Part shown: piece after piece, positions 8,235-17,564 of the stretch | Layout of the letters: every line of letters starts with the position of its first letter | How positions within the stretch are numbered: the first letter of the stretch is position 1 | NCBI GenBank assembly: GCA_910579805.1 | Contig: CAJTWM010000005.1 | Location: 91,894-155,893 of the forward strand | Direction: 5' to 3' | Source of the DNA: an uncultured Lachnospiraceae bacterium | GTDB lineage: Bacteria; Bacillota; Clostridia; Lachnospirales; Lachnospiraceae | DNA length: 64,000 nucleotides | Made by a program: the position numbers and the translations under genes | Notes under the pieces: model-generated | What the model was told of the DNA's origin: nothing | Databases searched by the model: none | The model's input: only the letters and a program-made list of their open reading frames with translations

Positions 8235-9998
8235 TTACTCTACATCCTGCAGCGCAGCCTGATTTTCTTCTCCTGTTCTGATCTTTACGACACGGTCCAC
8301 GTCATAGATAAAGATCTTTCCGTCTCCGATATGACCGGTATAAAGCACTTTCTTAGCCGCTTCGATCACATCGTCTACAGGAATGCTGCTGACAACGACT
8401 TCTACTTTTACTTTAGGCAGAAGAGTAGCGTCCACTTCAACGCCGCGGTATTTCTCGCCGGAACCTTTTTCAATGCCGCATCCCATGACCTGCGTTACCG
8501 TCATGCCTGTTACGCCCAGATCGTTCATGGCCTTTCTTAACTTATCGTAACGGCTCAGTTTGGCGATAATGACAACTTTGTAAATGCCGGACAGGTTAGG
8601 CTGTTTTACAACAGGTACGGCCGCATCCTTCATAGCGGGAGAAGCGGTAACATAATCGTCGTTTCCAAGGTCGGTGTTAGCGTTGACAGCCATTGTCATC
8701 GTGTTGGAAACATCCATGATGCTGAAGCCGGAGTAAGCGGAGGCAAGACCGTGTTCCATTGCGTCGAGTCCGACGATTTCTTCCTCTTCACTGACACGGA
8801 GGCCGATCGTTTTCTTTAAAATAAAGAAAGTAATGGTGATGGTAACGACTGTCCATGCAATGGTAACCAGCATACCGAAAAGCTGAATGCCAAGCTGGGA
8901 GAAACCGCCGCCGTAAAAAAGCCCTTCCTGAATGCCTGCAAGGGCAAAACCGGGAGCGGATGCGGTAGCGAAAAGCCCGACGGCAATCGTTCCCCAAATA
9001 CCGTTAAACATATGTACGGCTACGGCGCCCACCGGATCGTCCACATGCAGTTTATTGTCGACAAACCATACGCCGAATATGACTAACAGGCCGGATACCA
9101 AGCCGATAATAGCTGCGCCGGCGCAATCGGTCACGTCGCAGGGAGCCGTGATCGCGACTAGACCGGCAAGGGATGCGTTCAGGCACATGGAAACATCCGG
9201 TTTGCCGTATTTTATCCATGTAAAGATCATACATACCACCGTTGCTGCCGCGGGAGCTACCGTGGTGGTAAGGAATACGCTGCCAAGCGTGGAAATATCG
9301 GTCGCCGCAGCCCCGTTAAACCCGTACCAGCCAAACCACAGGATAAATACGCCTAAAGCGCCTATTACAAGGTTACATCCGGGAAAAGCGTTTACTTTTG
9401 TGATTTTGCCGTTTTTATCTTTTGAAAATTTACCGATACGGGGACCGAGCATGGCTGCGCCGATCAACGCGCAGATGCCGCCTACCATATGGATGCAGTT
9501 AGAACCGGCATAATCATGGAATCCCATATTTACCAAAAATCCGTTGCCCCATGTCCAGTGCGCTTCAATGGGATAAATAATACCGGATATGACGGCGGAA
9601 TAAATACAGTAAGTGGAAAATTTTGTCCGCTCCGCCATAGCGCCGGATACGATCGTCGCGGTGGTGGCGCAGAATACAAGGTTAAATACAAATCCCGAAA
9701 AGCTGAAATTTGCGTAATCCGTAAATACTCCGAATCCCGGCGTGCCGAGGATGCCCAGAATATCTTTGCTGCCGTCTGCGGCGGGGAGCATCAGCGATGC
9801 GCCGATCAAAAACCACATGACCGTGCCGATGCAAAAGTCCATCAGATTTTTCATAATAATGTTACCTGAGTTTTTGGCTCTGGTGAAGCCTGCCTCCACC
9901 ATTGCGAAGCCTGCCTGCATCCAGAATACGAATGCGGCGCCGATCAGAAACCAAATACCAAAGATCTGATCATTGACGATACTTAATAATTCTTCCAT
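8235..9998 (-). CDS. amt: Ammonium transporter fused to a PII (GlnB/GlnK) regulatory domain
   Basis: The 587-residue product has an Amt/MEP/Rh channel in residues 1 to about 430 (FWMQAGFAMVEAGFTRAKNS, FIEAHWTWGNG-like IEAHWTWG, HMVGGICALIGA, HMFNGIWGTIAVG) and a PII-like domain in about 470-587 (YKVVIIAKLSRYDKLRKAM ... LPKVKVEVVV ... TGHIGDGKIFIYDV). In free-standing systems PII docks on the cytoplasmic face of Amt and blocks it; here the regulator is covalently attached. In the T-loop the position of the usual uridylylated tyrosine reads Val (RGVEVDATLLPK instead of RGAEYxVxFLPK), so control would rely on nucleotide and 2-oxoglutarate binding only. The start at 9998 has GGAGG upstream; the frame extends 27 codons further but without family similarity. 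Confidence 0.93.
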   Translation of the reverse strand: MEELLSIVNDQIFGIWFLIGAAFVFWMQAGFAMVEAGFTRAKNSGNIIMKNLMDFCIGTVMWFLIGASLMLPAADGSKDILGILGTPGFGVFTDYANFSFSGFVFNLVFCATTATIVSGAMAERTKFSTYCIYSAVISGIIYPIEAHWTWGNGFLVNMGFHDYAGSNCIHMVGGICALIGAAMLGPRIGKFSKDKNGKITKVNAFPGCNLVIGALGVFILWFGWYGFNGAAATDISTLGSVFLTTTVAPAAATVVCMIFTWIKYGKPDVSMCLNASLAGLVAITAPCDVTDCAGAAIIGLVSGLLVIFGVWFVDNKLHVDDPVGAVAVHMFNGIWGTIAVGLFATASAPGFALAGIQEGLFYGGGFSQLGIQLFGMLVTIAWTVVTITITFFILKKTIGLRVSEEEEIVGLDAMEHGLASAYSGFSIMDVSNTMTMAVNANTDLGNDDYVTASPAMKDAAVPVVKQPNLSGIYKVVIIAKLSRYDKLRKAMNDLGVTGMTVTQVMGCGIEKGSGEKYRGVEVDATLLPKVKVEVVVSSIPVDDVIEAAKKVLYTGHIGDGKIFIYDVDRVVKIRTGEENQAALQDVE

Positions 9999-10035
9999 AA
10001 TGTTTTCCTCCTCATTTTTGCAGACAAAAGCGGAT

Positions 10036-10178
10036 AAAAAAAGACAATGGGATCTATAGAGACGCCATTGTCCTGTCACTTTGTATGCATATTATTTTTC
10101 AGACGGCGGACAGAGGGATTTCCCGTATTGCCGCAGCCTGCAAACAGAAAGACGCTATGGGATGACCATAGCGCCTTT
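10036..10178 (-). promoter_or_regulatory. Two-hairpin leader with terminator upstream of amt (putative attenuator)
   Basis: The amt transcript would contain hairpin 1 at 10178-10148 (CGCTATGG-TCATC-CCATAGCG, extended by AAAG/CTTT) and hairpin 2 at 10072-10043 (GACAATGG, 14-base loop, CCATTGTC). Hairpin 2 is directly followed by seven U (10042-10036), making it a textbook intrinsic terminator only 38 bases before the amt start codon. Both hairpins share ATGG and TCCCAT around the loop. A terminator in this position means the gene is probably read only when termination is prevented. The antitermination factor is unknown; ANTAR-type proteins are a candidate by analogy, but the loops do not clearly fit their consensus. 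Confidence 0.75.
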
Positions 10179-10193
10179 GCTTGATATGGGCTT

Positions 10194-10222
10194 ATTCTAC
10201 ACTTGTTTCTTTTGGTTGTCAA
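10194..10222 (-). promoter_or_regulatory. Near-consensus sigma-A promoter of amt
   Basis: Reading the minus strand, TTGACA (10222-10217) and TAGAAT (10199-10194) are separated by exactly 17 bases. This places the transcript start near 10187 and gives a leader of about 190 bases containing the two hairpins described above. Confidence 0.8.
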
Positions 10223-10250
10223 TCCTAAATTTCGGGACGCTTTTTTTATA

Positions 10251-10280
10251 TTGACTTTCCCCCATCCGTTACCATATATT
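10251..10280 (+). promoter_or_regulatory. Putative promoter of the CapA-like gene
   Basis: TTGACT at 10251-10256 and TATATT at 10275-10280 are 18 bases apart, about 100 bases before the chosen start at 10384. The rest of 9999-10383 is the amt leader and promoter on the other strand and short AT-rich DNA. Confidence 0.5.
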
Positions 10281-10383
10281 ATCTCATATAAATCTCAATG
10301 ATTTCTCAAATTTTTAATTATTTTTGCAGAGGTTGGAAGAAAGCGGAAACATACCTCAAAGGGGAAGAAAGGACGGAAAAGAA

Positions 10384-11808
10384 ATGCGCCGGAATGGGAG
10401 TGGGAAAAGAAAAAACAGAGAAACGCGTCTAAGGCGCGGTATGGGAAAATGGAATAAAGCCTTATCAGCGGTATTGCTTGGGGCGATATTGACAGCCTGC
10501 GTAAAAACAGAAGAAACGGATACGGTGATGAACCTGCAAGCGGAAACGAGGGCAGAAAATGAAGCGGGGATTGTCCAAAACGGAGAGGACAGGCAGAACG
10601 CAAATACAGTGCAAGACCCTGCGGATAGGGCTGATATGCGGGAGGGCAATGATGTAAAAATACAGCGGCCGACAACCGACACGATAGAAGCGGAGCCTGA
10701 AAGAGAGAGGGAAGAGGCAGATTTCGAGGAAGAACCGGAAATTACCCTGATCATGACGGGTGATATTTTGCTTCATACGCCGGTAGCGGAAAGCGGCTTA
10801 CAGGAAGACGGCAGTTATGATTTTTCGGCGGTTTTTGCCCATACGAAAGAACAGATCGGGGAGGCGGATCTGGCATTGGTAAATCAGGAGGTCATTTTAG
10901 GCGGGACGGAGCTTGGGATTTCGGGCTATCCGGCTTTCAACGCGCCCTACGAGCTGGGAGACGCTTTGGCGGATGCGGGATTTGACGTAATACTTCATGC
11001 CACAAACCATGCCTTGGATAAAGGGGCGAAAGGGATTACCAACTGCCTTGGATTTTGGGAGGAAAGTCATCCGGACATAGCTGCGCTTGGCATTCACGAC
11101 AGCAGGGAGGAGCGGGAAGAGATTTATGTATATGAGCAGGATGGCATGAAGATAGCCATTTTAAATTATACTTACGGTACGAACGGGATTCCCATGCCTG
11201 CCGGCATGGACTATGCCGTAGACATTTTGGATGAAAAGCGGATGAAATCGGATCTGGAGCGGGCGGAAGAACTGGCGGACTTTACAATCGTATGCCCTCA
11301 CTGGGGAACGGAATACCGGTTGACGCCGGATGCCTATCAGGAGCGGACGGTGAAATTTTTTTGGGAGAACGGCGCAGATCTGGTACTTGGCACGCACCCG
11401 CATGTGATAGAACCGATTGTTTGGTTTGGCAAAGACGGGGCGACGGTATGCGATCTGGAAGAGCGGGACGGAATCCTGCTGGGAACGGATACGGGAGAGG
11501 GGATGCTGGTCTACTATTCTTTAGGGAATTTTGTAAATTGGACGTCGGGAACGGGAGAGGGCGTAGCTAACCGTATGGTGGGAGGTATGGCAAAGATCAC
11601 TTTGGGTAGGAACGAAAAAAATGAGGTTTACATAAAGCAATACGGAGTCGTCCCGGTCATCTGTCATGTGGAAGAGGGGATAAATGGGGTGACCGTGTAT
11701 CCAGCGGCGGACTATACGGAAACATTGGCGGAAAAAAATGCCGTCAGAAAACAGGACGGCAATTTTTCCCTGCAATATTGCAGGGCGTTGTTGGAACAGG
11801 TGTGGTAA
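10384..11808 (+). CDS. CapA/PgsA-family metallophosphatase-like lipoprotein
   Basis: The 474-residue protein belongs to the CapA family (poly-gamma-glutamate synthesis protein type), which has a calcineurin-like metallophosphoesterase fold. Visible motifs are LIMTGDILLH, LALVNQEVILGG, HATNHALDKG, CPHWGTEY and LVLGTHPHVIEPI. The N-terminus has a hydrophobic segment ending in LTAC, consistent with lipoprotein processing, then an acidic low-complexity tether of about 80 residues. The ATG at 10384 has AAGGAC upstream; an internal ATG at 10441 would give a more standard signal peptide and is an alternative, while the open frame to 10324 begins only with TTG. No capsule genes surround it, so its substrate is unknown. 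Confidence 0.85.
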   Translation: MRRNGSGKRKNRETRLRRGMGKWNKALSAVLLGAILTACVKTEETDTVMNLQAETRAENEAGIVQNGEDRQNANTVQDPADRADMREGNDVKIQRPTTDTIEAEPEREREEADFEEEPEITLIMTGDILLHTPVAESGLQEDGSYDFSAVFAHTKEQIGEADLALVNQEVILGGTELGISGYPAFNAPYELGDALADAGFDVILHATNHALDKGAKGITNCLGFWEESHPDIAALGIHDSREEREEIYVYEQDGMKIAILNYTYGTNGIPMPAGMDYAVDILDEKRMKSDLERAEELADFTIVCPHWGTEYRLTPDAYQERTVKFFWENGADLVLGTHPHVIEPIVWFGKDGATVCDLEERDGILLGTDTGEGMLVYYSLGNFVNWTSGTGEGVANRMVGGMAKITLGRNEKNEVYIKQYGVVPVICHVEEGINGVTVYPAADYTETLAEKNAVRKQDGNFSLQYCRALLEQVW

Positions 11809-11861
11809 AGGGAAAAACGGCGGCGGAAAAAGGAAAGAATCGGAAACGATCATATTTATAG

Positions 11862-11891
11862 TTGGAGAATCCGGGCATCCTATGTTAAAAT
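11862..11891 (+). promoter_or_regulatory. Possible promoter of the redox operon
   Basis: TTGGAG (11862-11867) and TAAAAT (11886-11891) lie 18 bases apart, about 60 bases before the start codon at 11955. The -35 match is imperfect. Confidence 0.35.
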
Positions 11892-11954
11892 AATACTAAT
11901 TTAGCGGATCGGGAAGATGCCAAACGGAAAGCGAGCGGCAGGGAGGTATGGATT

Positions 11955-13412
11955 ATGGCAGATAGGTATGATGTGGTCATTATTGGAGCAGGCGTAACAG
12001 GCAGCGCGGTTGCAAGAGAATTATCCAAAAAAGAACTTAGGATTGCGGTCTTAGAAAAAGCTTCCGACGTCTGCGAAGGCACGTCAAAAGCGAACAGCGG
12101 TATTGTTCACGGAGGATTTGACGCTAAGCCGAGAAGTCTGAAAGCCAAATTTAACGTACTTGGTAACGAAAAGATGGAAAGGCTTGCAAAAGATTTGGAA
12201 TTTCCCTTTAAAAGAAACGGCTCTCTTGTCCTTACCTTTGACGAAGAAGGAAAAGACCGGCTGGAACAATTAAAAAAGCAGGGAGAAGAAAACGGGGTAA
12301 AGGGTATCCGGATCTTGGATAAAGAAGAACTGAAAAAAATGGAGCCGCATATTTCCAACGAAGTAAAGGCCGCTCTTTATGCGCCTACGGGAGGAATCGT
12401 CTGCCCTTTTCATCTGACGATGGCGTTGGCGGAAAACGCCGCGGAAAATGGGGCGGAATTTTTCCTGAATACAAAGGTGGAAGAGATTGTAAAAACGGAA
12501 GAAGGATATAGGATCGAAACGGGCCAAGGCAGCTTTCGGACGAAGACGATAGTGAATGCTGCAGGTGTTTATGCGGATACGATCCACAATATGGTAAGTG
12601 CGAAGAATATGAAGATCGTGGCAAGAAAGGGAGAATACTGCCTGATGGATAAAGAGGCGGGAAGTTATGTTTCCCATACTATTTTCCAGCTTCCGGGCGC
12701 ATACGGAAAGGGCGTGCTCGTGACCCCGACTGTCCACGGCAACCTTTTGGCAGGGCCCACTGCGGAAGACGTTGAAGATAAAGAAGGGATCGGCACGACG
12801 GCGCAGGGAATGGAGACTTTGCTGGCAAAGGGCGGTAAAAGTGTGGAAAACCTTCCGGTAAGGCAGGTCATTACTTCGTTTGCCGGACTGCGCGCGCATA
12901 TGGTAAGTTTTGGAGGAAAAGAAACGGATGATTTTGTGATAGGGGAAGCAGAGGATGCGCCCGGCTTTTTTGATGCGGCGGGAATCGAATCTCCGGGATT
13001 GTCCTGCGCCCCTGCCATAGGCGAATATGTGGCCGGACTGGTTGCAGAGAAATTATCGGCAAAGGAGAAGCCGGATTTTAAAAATACTAGAAAAGGGATG
13101 CCGAATATGGCGGAGGCGGATCAGAAAGAAAGGGAGAGGCTGATCGGGGAAGATCCGGCCTTTGCCAATGTGATCTGCCGTTGTGAACTGGTGACGGAAG
13201 GGGAGATTATGGCGGCCATTCACAGACCTTTAGGGGCGACTACTCTGGACGGGATCAAGAGAAGGACGAGGGCCGGCATGGGAAGGTGTCAGGCAGGATT
13301 TTGTTCTCCGAAGACGGTGGAGATTTTAGCGAGAGAACTGGGAAAAGATATTGGAGAGATTACCAAAGCGGGAGGAGAATCAAAGCTTCTTACGGGAATC
13401 AATAAAGGGTGA
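11955..13412 (+). CDS. FAD-dependent glycerol-3-phosphate dehydrogenase-like oxidoreductase with C-terminal Cys domain
   Basis: The 485-residue product starts with a dinucleotide-binding fold (VVIIGAGVTGSAVARELSK) and a GlpA/GlpO-type DAO domain (SKANSGIVHGGFDA; INAAGVYAD-like VNAAGVYADTIHNM). Residues about 395-455 contain ICRCELVTEGEI and GRCQAGFC, a bacterioferritin-associated-ferredoxin-like segment whose four cysteines could hold a [2Fe-2S] cluster. It is first in a three-gene operon with an NAD(P)/FAD oxidoreductase and a DUF1667 protein, the same trio known from Thermotoga and many Clostridia as an anaerobic glycerol-3-phosphate dehydrogenase set. GGGAGG precedes the ATG. The exact substrate is inferred from the family. 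Confidence 0.88.
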   Translation: MADRYDVVIIGAGVTGSAVARELSKKELRIAVLEKASDVCEGTSKANSGIVHGGFDAKPRSLKAKFNVLGNEKMERLAKDLEFPFKRNGSLVLTFDEEGKDRLEQLKKQGEENGVKGIRILDKEELKKMEPHISNEVKAALYAPTGGIVCPFHLTMALAENAAENGAEFFLNTKVEEIVKTEEGYRIETGQGSFRTKTIVNAAGVYADTIHNMVSAKNMKIVARKGEYCLMDKEAGSYVSHTIFQLPGAYGKGVLVTPTVHGNLLAGPTAEDVEDKEGIGTTAQGMETLLAKGGKSVENLPVRQVITSFAGLRAHMVSFGGKETDDFVIGEAEDAPGFFDAAGIESPGLSCAPAIGEYVAGLVAEKLSAKEKPDFKNTRKGMPNMAEADQKERERLIGEDPAFANVICRCELVTEGEIMAAIHRPLGATTLDGIKRRTRAGMGRCQAGFCSPKTVEILARELGKDIGEITKAGGESKLLTGINKG

Positions 13413-13489
13413 GCGGGAAAAGCAAAAGCTTTGTACGGCAAACGACGCGTTATCCGGATTTGCAGGCCGGAAAAGAATGGAGGAGGAAG

Positions 13490-14749
13490 ATGACGGTAGA
13501 CATTGTGATCATAGGCGGCGGCCCTGCCGGGCTTGCGGCAGCGATTGCGGCAAAAGAAGCGGGAGCGGATCATATTTTGATATTGGAACGGGACAAAGAA
13601 CTGGGAGGGATACTGAACCAGTGTATCCATAACGGATTCGGGCTTCACACGTTTCATGAGGAATTGACGGGGCCGGAATATGCGGAGCGTTTTATCCGGA
13701 AAGTAAAGGAACTGCAGGTGCCGTATATGCTGGAAACGATAGTGGTTTCCGTAGGGAAAGACAAAACGGTAACGGCTATGAACAGGGAAAAAGGATTGTT
13801 CAAGATCGAGGCGGGGGCGGTGATCCTTGCCATGGGATGCAGGGAGCGGGCAAGAGGGGCTCTTAATATACCCGGATACCGTCCGGCAGGGATCTATTCG
13901 GCGGGAACGGCACAGAGGTATGTAAATATGGAGGGCCGGATGCCCGGAAAAGAAGTCGTAATATTAGGTTCGGGAGATATCGGACTGATCATGGCAAGAA
14001 GGATGACGCTGGAAGGGGCGAAGGTAAAGCTGGTTGCGGAGATCATGCCCTATTCGGGCGGACTGAAAAGAAATATCGTGCAGTGCCTTGACGATTACGG
14101 GATTCCTTTAAAACTGAATCATACGGTGATCGATATCAAGGGAAAAGAACGGGTAGAAAGCGTGACCGTGGCGCAGGTGGATGAAAACAGAAAGCCGGTT
14201 CCCGGAACGGAAGAGGAGATTTCCTGCGATACCCTGCTGCTTTCCTGCGGCCTGATCCCGGAAAACGAGCTTTCTAAAGAGGTGGGAATTTTGATGAATC
14301 CGGTAACCGCAGGGCCGGTGGTAAACGAAAGTCTGGAAACCAGCGAAGCGGGAATCTTTGCCTGCGGGAACGTGCTCCATGTACACGATCTGGTGGATTA
14401 TGTGTCCGGCGAGGCCCGGACTGCAGGAGAAAAAGCGGCGGCTTATGTGAAAGGAAAGCTGCCGGAGCCGAAAGGGGAAACCGTAACGGTGGCGGCGGAG
14501 TCGGGAGTGCGCTATACAGTGCCTTCCAAGCTGGAACCGGCGAGGATGGAAGAAGAACAGGTCGTCAGGTTCCGGGTAGACAATATATACCGGAATGCCT
14601 ATATTGGGGTCTATTTTAACGATCAATGTGTAAAAAAGATAAGGCGTCCCATGCTTGCTCCGGGAGAGATGGAGCAGGTAAAATTAAGAAAAGCGGATAT
14701 AGAGCAATATGGAGGATTGCAGAAAATCACATTAAAAGTGGAATCATAG
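13490..14749 (+). CDS. NAD(P)/FAD-dependent oxidoreductase of the glycerol-3-phosphate dehydrogenase trio
   Basis: This 419-residue flavoprotein has an N-terminal FAD site (DIVIIGGGPAGLAAAIAAKE) and a central second nucleotide site (VVILGSGDIGLIMARRM), with the AxxCG-like segment ILAMGCRERARGA and the C-terminal GIFACGNVLHVHDLVDYV that closes the FAD fold. It probably passes electrons from the first subunit to NAD(P) or another carrier. The start at 13490 has AGGAGG upstream; the frame is open for another 27 codons to a GTG overlapping the previous gene but those residues are not like the family. Confidence 0.88.
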   Translation: MTVDIVIIGGGPAGLAAAIAAKEAGADHILILERDKELGGILNQCIHNGFGLHTFHEELTGPEYAERFIRKVKELQVPYMLETIVVSVGKDKTVTAMNREKGLFKIEAGAVILAMGCRERARGALNIPGYRPAGIYSAGTAQRYVNMEGRMPGKEVVILGSGDIGLIMARRMTLEGAKVKLVAEIMPYSGGLKRNIVQCLDDYGIPLKLNHTVIDIKGKERVESVTVAQVDENRKPVPGTEEEISCDTLLLSCGLIPENELSKEVGILMNPVTAGPVVNESLETSEAGIFACGNVLHVHDLVDYVSGEARTAGEKAAAYVKGKLPEPKGETVTVAAESGVRYTVPSKLEPARMEEEQVVRFRVDNIYRNAYIGVYFNDQCVKKIRRPMLAPGEMEQVKLRKADIEQYGGLQKITLKVES

Positions 14750-14832
14750 AGCTGGATTAAAAAAGCAAAGATTTTACAATTTTCTATTTAAGCGATATCA
14801 CAAGCTTGCTTGTGATATGCATGGAGGTTAGT

Positions 14833-15207
14833 ATGGAGAAAAAAGAACTTGTATGTATCTGTTGTCCTTTGGGATGCGGCCTGACGGCGGTAATAGAAGA
14901 TAACGGAGAAGTGCGGATTTCAGGGAATACCTGCAGCAGAGGCGGGGAGTACGGGAAAAAAGAAATGACCGCGCCTACCCGGATCGTTACCACGACAGTC
15001 AGGATAAAGGGAGGAACCCTCCCCGCCCTATCGGTCAAAACGAAAGACGGCGTACCTAAGGACAAGATTACCGAATGTATCTCATGCCTTCAGGAGGTGG
15101 AGACCGAAGCGCCGGTATGCGTTGGGGACGTTATTGTGGAGGACATAGCGGGGACAGGGGTCAGCGTAGTGGCGACAAAAAGCATAGAAAGATACGAAGA
15201 ATTATAG
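14833..15207 (+). CDS. DUF1667 cysteine-rich protein
   Basis: The 124-residue protein begins with the DUF1667 signature CICCPLGC (residues 7-14) followed by NTCSRGGEYGKKE and PTRIVTTTVRI. The cysteines probably bind a metal or iron-sulfur cluster. It is the third member of the redox operon, 83 bases after the second gene, with GGAGG 5 bases before the ATG at 14833. An alternative TTG start at 14806 lacks a ribosome-binding site. Its role in electron transfer is inferred from constant gene linkage. Confidence 0.85.
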   Translation: MEKKELVCICCPLGCGLTAVIEDNGEVRISGNTCSRGGEYGKKEMTAPTRIVTTTVRIKGGTLPALSVKTKDGVPKDKITECISCLQEVETEAPVCVGDVIVEDIAGTGVSVVATKSIERYEEL

Positions 15208-15235
15208 AAAGCTAAAAATATAAATAAAAAAGATT

Positions 15236-15276
15236 AAAATACCAGTTGCTTTTTGATTAAATAATTGGTATTTTTT
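15236..15276 (+). terminator. Intrinsic terminator after the redox operon
   Basis: AAAATACCA (15236-15244) pairs with TGGTATTTT (15266-15274) around a 21-base loop, with the T-run continuing into 15276. It separates the redox operon from the alpha-galactosidase gene. Confidence 0.7.
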
Positions 15277-15327
15277 ATATATAGGATTAAATGAAGCGGT
15301 ATACTATTTTCAGGAAGGGACTAAATT

Positions 15328-17517
15328 ATGGGGATTGAATTTTTTGAAGAAGACAGGATATTTAAGCTGGATACACCCAGAAGCAGTTATATCATTAGTA
15401 TTGTAGACGAGGAGAATTTTATCGGACACGCTTATTATGGTAAAAAATGCAGGGATCATCATTTGGGCTATCTGTGCCGGACAAAGGAGGCGCCTTTTGT
15501 CCCGTCGAAAAATGCGAGGGACAGACTTTCCTTTTTGGATGCTTTTCCTTTTGAATATTCTACCCATGGGCTGGGGGATTATCGGGAAAGCTGTATTTCG
15601 GTCAAGGCGCCGGGCGGACAAAGCGCGGTATCTTTCGGTTATACGGGGCATCGTATTTATAAGGGAAAACCTAAATTGGAAGGATTGCCGGCGACTTTCG
15701 GGACGGAAGAGGAGTGTTCCACGTTGGAACTTTATTGTGAGGATAAGGTTCTGAATATGGAGGCGACGCTTTTTTACAGTGTGTTTGAAGACACGGACGT
15801 CATAGCAAGAAGCGTGAAGATCACAAATAAAGGAAAAGAACCTTTTTATCTGACAAAGGCATTGTCAGCCTGTCTGGAGCTGGACGATCAGGATTTTGAA
15901 CTTTTGACTATGCATGGTTCCTGGGCAAGAGAACGTAAGATCCAATACAGGAAAGTCGGTTACGGACAGCAGTCGGTGGCTTCTCTGCGGGGAGAATCGA
16001 GCCATCAGGACCATCCTTTCATCGCTTTAAAAGCGGGGGATGCCACGCAGGAGAGAGGCGATGTTTACGGTATGCATTTTGTGTATTCCGGAAACTTTTT
16101 TGCACAGGCGGAGAAGAACCAATTTGATACTGTCAGGGCGGTCATGGGTATCAACCCCAAAGATTTTTGCTGGAAGTTGGGAGAAGGAGAGAGTTTCCAG
16201 ACGCCGGAGGCGGTATTGGTCTATTCTTCCGAAGGAATCGACGGGATGACGACTTCCCTTCATAAACTATATAGAAAACATTTGATCAGGGGAGAATACA
16301 GAAATAAGAAACGTCCTATCCTGATCAACAACTGGGAAGCGACTTACTTTGACTTCAATACGGAGAAACTTTTGCAGATCGCAAAACAGGCGTCGGAGCT
16401 TGGCATAGAGATGCTTGTTATGGACGACGGCTGGTTCGGAAAACGTAACGACGACAATACAAGCCTTGGGGACTGGGACGTAAATGAAGAAAAGCTGGAA
16501 GGCGGGCTGAAGCATCTGGTAGACGAGGTGAACAGGCTCGGCATGAAATTCGGCATTTGGTTCGAACCGGAGATGATATCTCCTGATTCGGAATTATACC
16601 GGGTCCATCCCGATTGGGCGATCGCCGTACCGGGCAGGGAGCCGGGACGCGCAAGGAATCAGTATGTATTGGATCTTAGCAGGAAAGAGGTAAGGGAGCA
16701 TACTTACGAAAGTATAGCAAAGATCTTAAGGAGCGCTAACATCGAATATGTAAAATGGGATATGAACCGTCCTCTCAGCGACATCGGCAGCGTTAAGCTG
16801 GAGGCGGACAGACAGGGCGAGCTTTTCCACAGATATGTTTTGGGCGTCTATGAACTGCAGGAAAGGTTGATAACGGAATTCCCGCATCTTTTGCTGGAAA
16901 ACTGTTCCGGCGGCGGGGCGCGTTTTGATCCGGGTATGCTTTATTACAGTCCGCAGATCTGGTGCTCTGACGATGCGGACGCTATTGAGCGGCTTTCCAT
17001 ACAGGAAGGGACGGCTATGATCTATCCGCTCTCTACTATGGGGGCGCATGTTTCCGACTGTCCGAACCATACGGTAGGAAGGGTCACGCCTTTTGAAACG
17101 AGAGGGTATGTGGCTTTGGCAGGAACGTTCGGCTATGAATTGGATGTAACAAAGATACCGCAAGAGGACAGGGAACAGATTCCCGAGCAGATCAAAATGT
17201 ACCATAAGTATAACGATCTGGTTCGGGAAGGAGAGTATTACAGGATCGCTTCATATTCCGTCAATAAAGAATATGATTGTTACATGGTGGTATCGGAAGA
17301 TCAGAGAGAAGCGCTTGTGACTTTTGTCCAAGTATTGAACCGTCCGAACTGGAAGAGCAGAAGGATCAAATTAAAAGGGCTTTCAGCAGAATTAGATTAT
17401 GCGGTAGAAGGAGAAGGGGAAGTCTATGCCGGAGACACCTTAATGAATGCCGGGATCCTGATCGAAAATCCATGGGGAGATTTTAAAGGAAAACTGATCC
17501 ATCTTACGGCGAGATAA
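15328..17517 (+). CDS. GH36 alpha-galactosidase
   Basis: This 729-residue enzyme removes alpha-1,6-galactose from galactomannan oligosaccharides or raffinose-type sugars. The full GH36 layout is present: an N-terminal beta-sandwich (GYRESC-like YSTHGLGDYRESC), the catalytic barrel (EMLVMDDGWFGKRNDD, FGIWFEPEMISPDS) and a C-terminal beta domain. The nucleophile is Asp478 in YVKWDMNR and the acid/base Asp548 in WCSDDADAIERL, the same numbering as the Geobacillus AgaA enzyme. There is no signal peptide, so it acts in the cytoplasm on imported sugars. It precedes a LacI regulator by 47 bases and opens the mannan locus, which supports galactomannan debranching. Confidence 0.95.
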   Translation: MGIEFFEEDRIFKLDTPRSSYIISIVDEENFIGHAYYGKKCRDHHLGYLCRTKEAPFVPSKNARDRLSFLDAFPFEYSTHGLGDYRESCISVKAPGGQSAVSFGYTGHRIYKGKPKLEGLPATFGTEEECSTLELYCEDKVLNMEATLFYSVFEDTDVIARSVKITNKGKEPFYLTKALSACLELDDQDFELLTMHGSWARERKIQYRKVGYGQQSVASLRGESSHQDHPFIALKAGDATQERGDVYGMHFVYSGNFFAQAEKNQFDTVRAVMGINPKDFCWKLGEGESFQTPEAVLVYSSEGIDGMTTSLHKLYRKHLIRGEYRNKKRPILINNWEATYFDFNTEKLLQIAKQASELGIEMLVMDDGWFGKRNDDNTSLGDWDVNEEKLEGGLKHLVDEVNRLGMKFGIWFEPEMISPDSELYRVHPDWAIAVPGREPGRARNQYVLDLSRKEVREHTYESIAKILRSANIEYVKWDMNRPLSDIGSVKLEADRQGELFHRYVLGVYELQERLITEFPHLLLENCSGGGARFDPGMLYYSPQIWCSDDADAIERLSIQEGTAMIYPLSTMGAHVSDCPNHTVGRVTPFETRGYVALAGTFGYELDVTKIPQEDREQIPEQIKMYHKYNDLVREGEYYRIASYSVNKEYDCYMVVSEDQREALVTFVQVLNRPNWKSRRIKLKGLSAELDYAVEGEGEVYAGDTLMNAGILIENPWGDFKGKLIHLTAR

Positions 17518-17564
17518 GAGTATCGGTCAAAAAATGCAAAAATGATGAAAGCAAGGTGACTACT

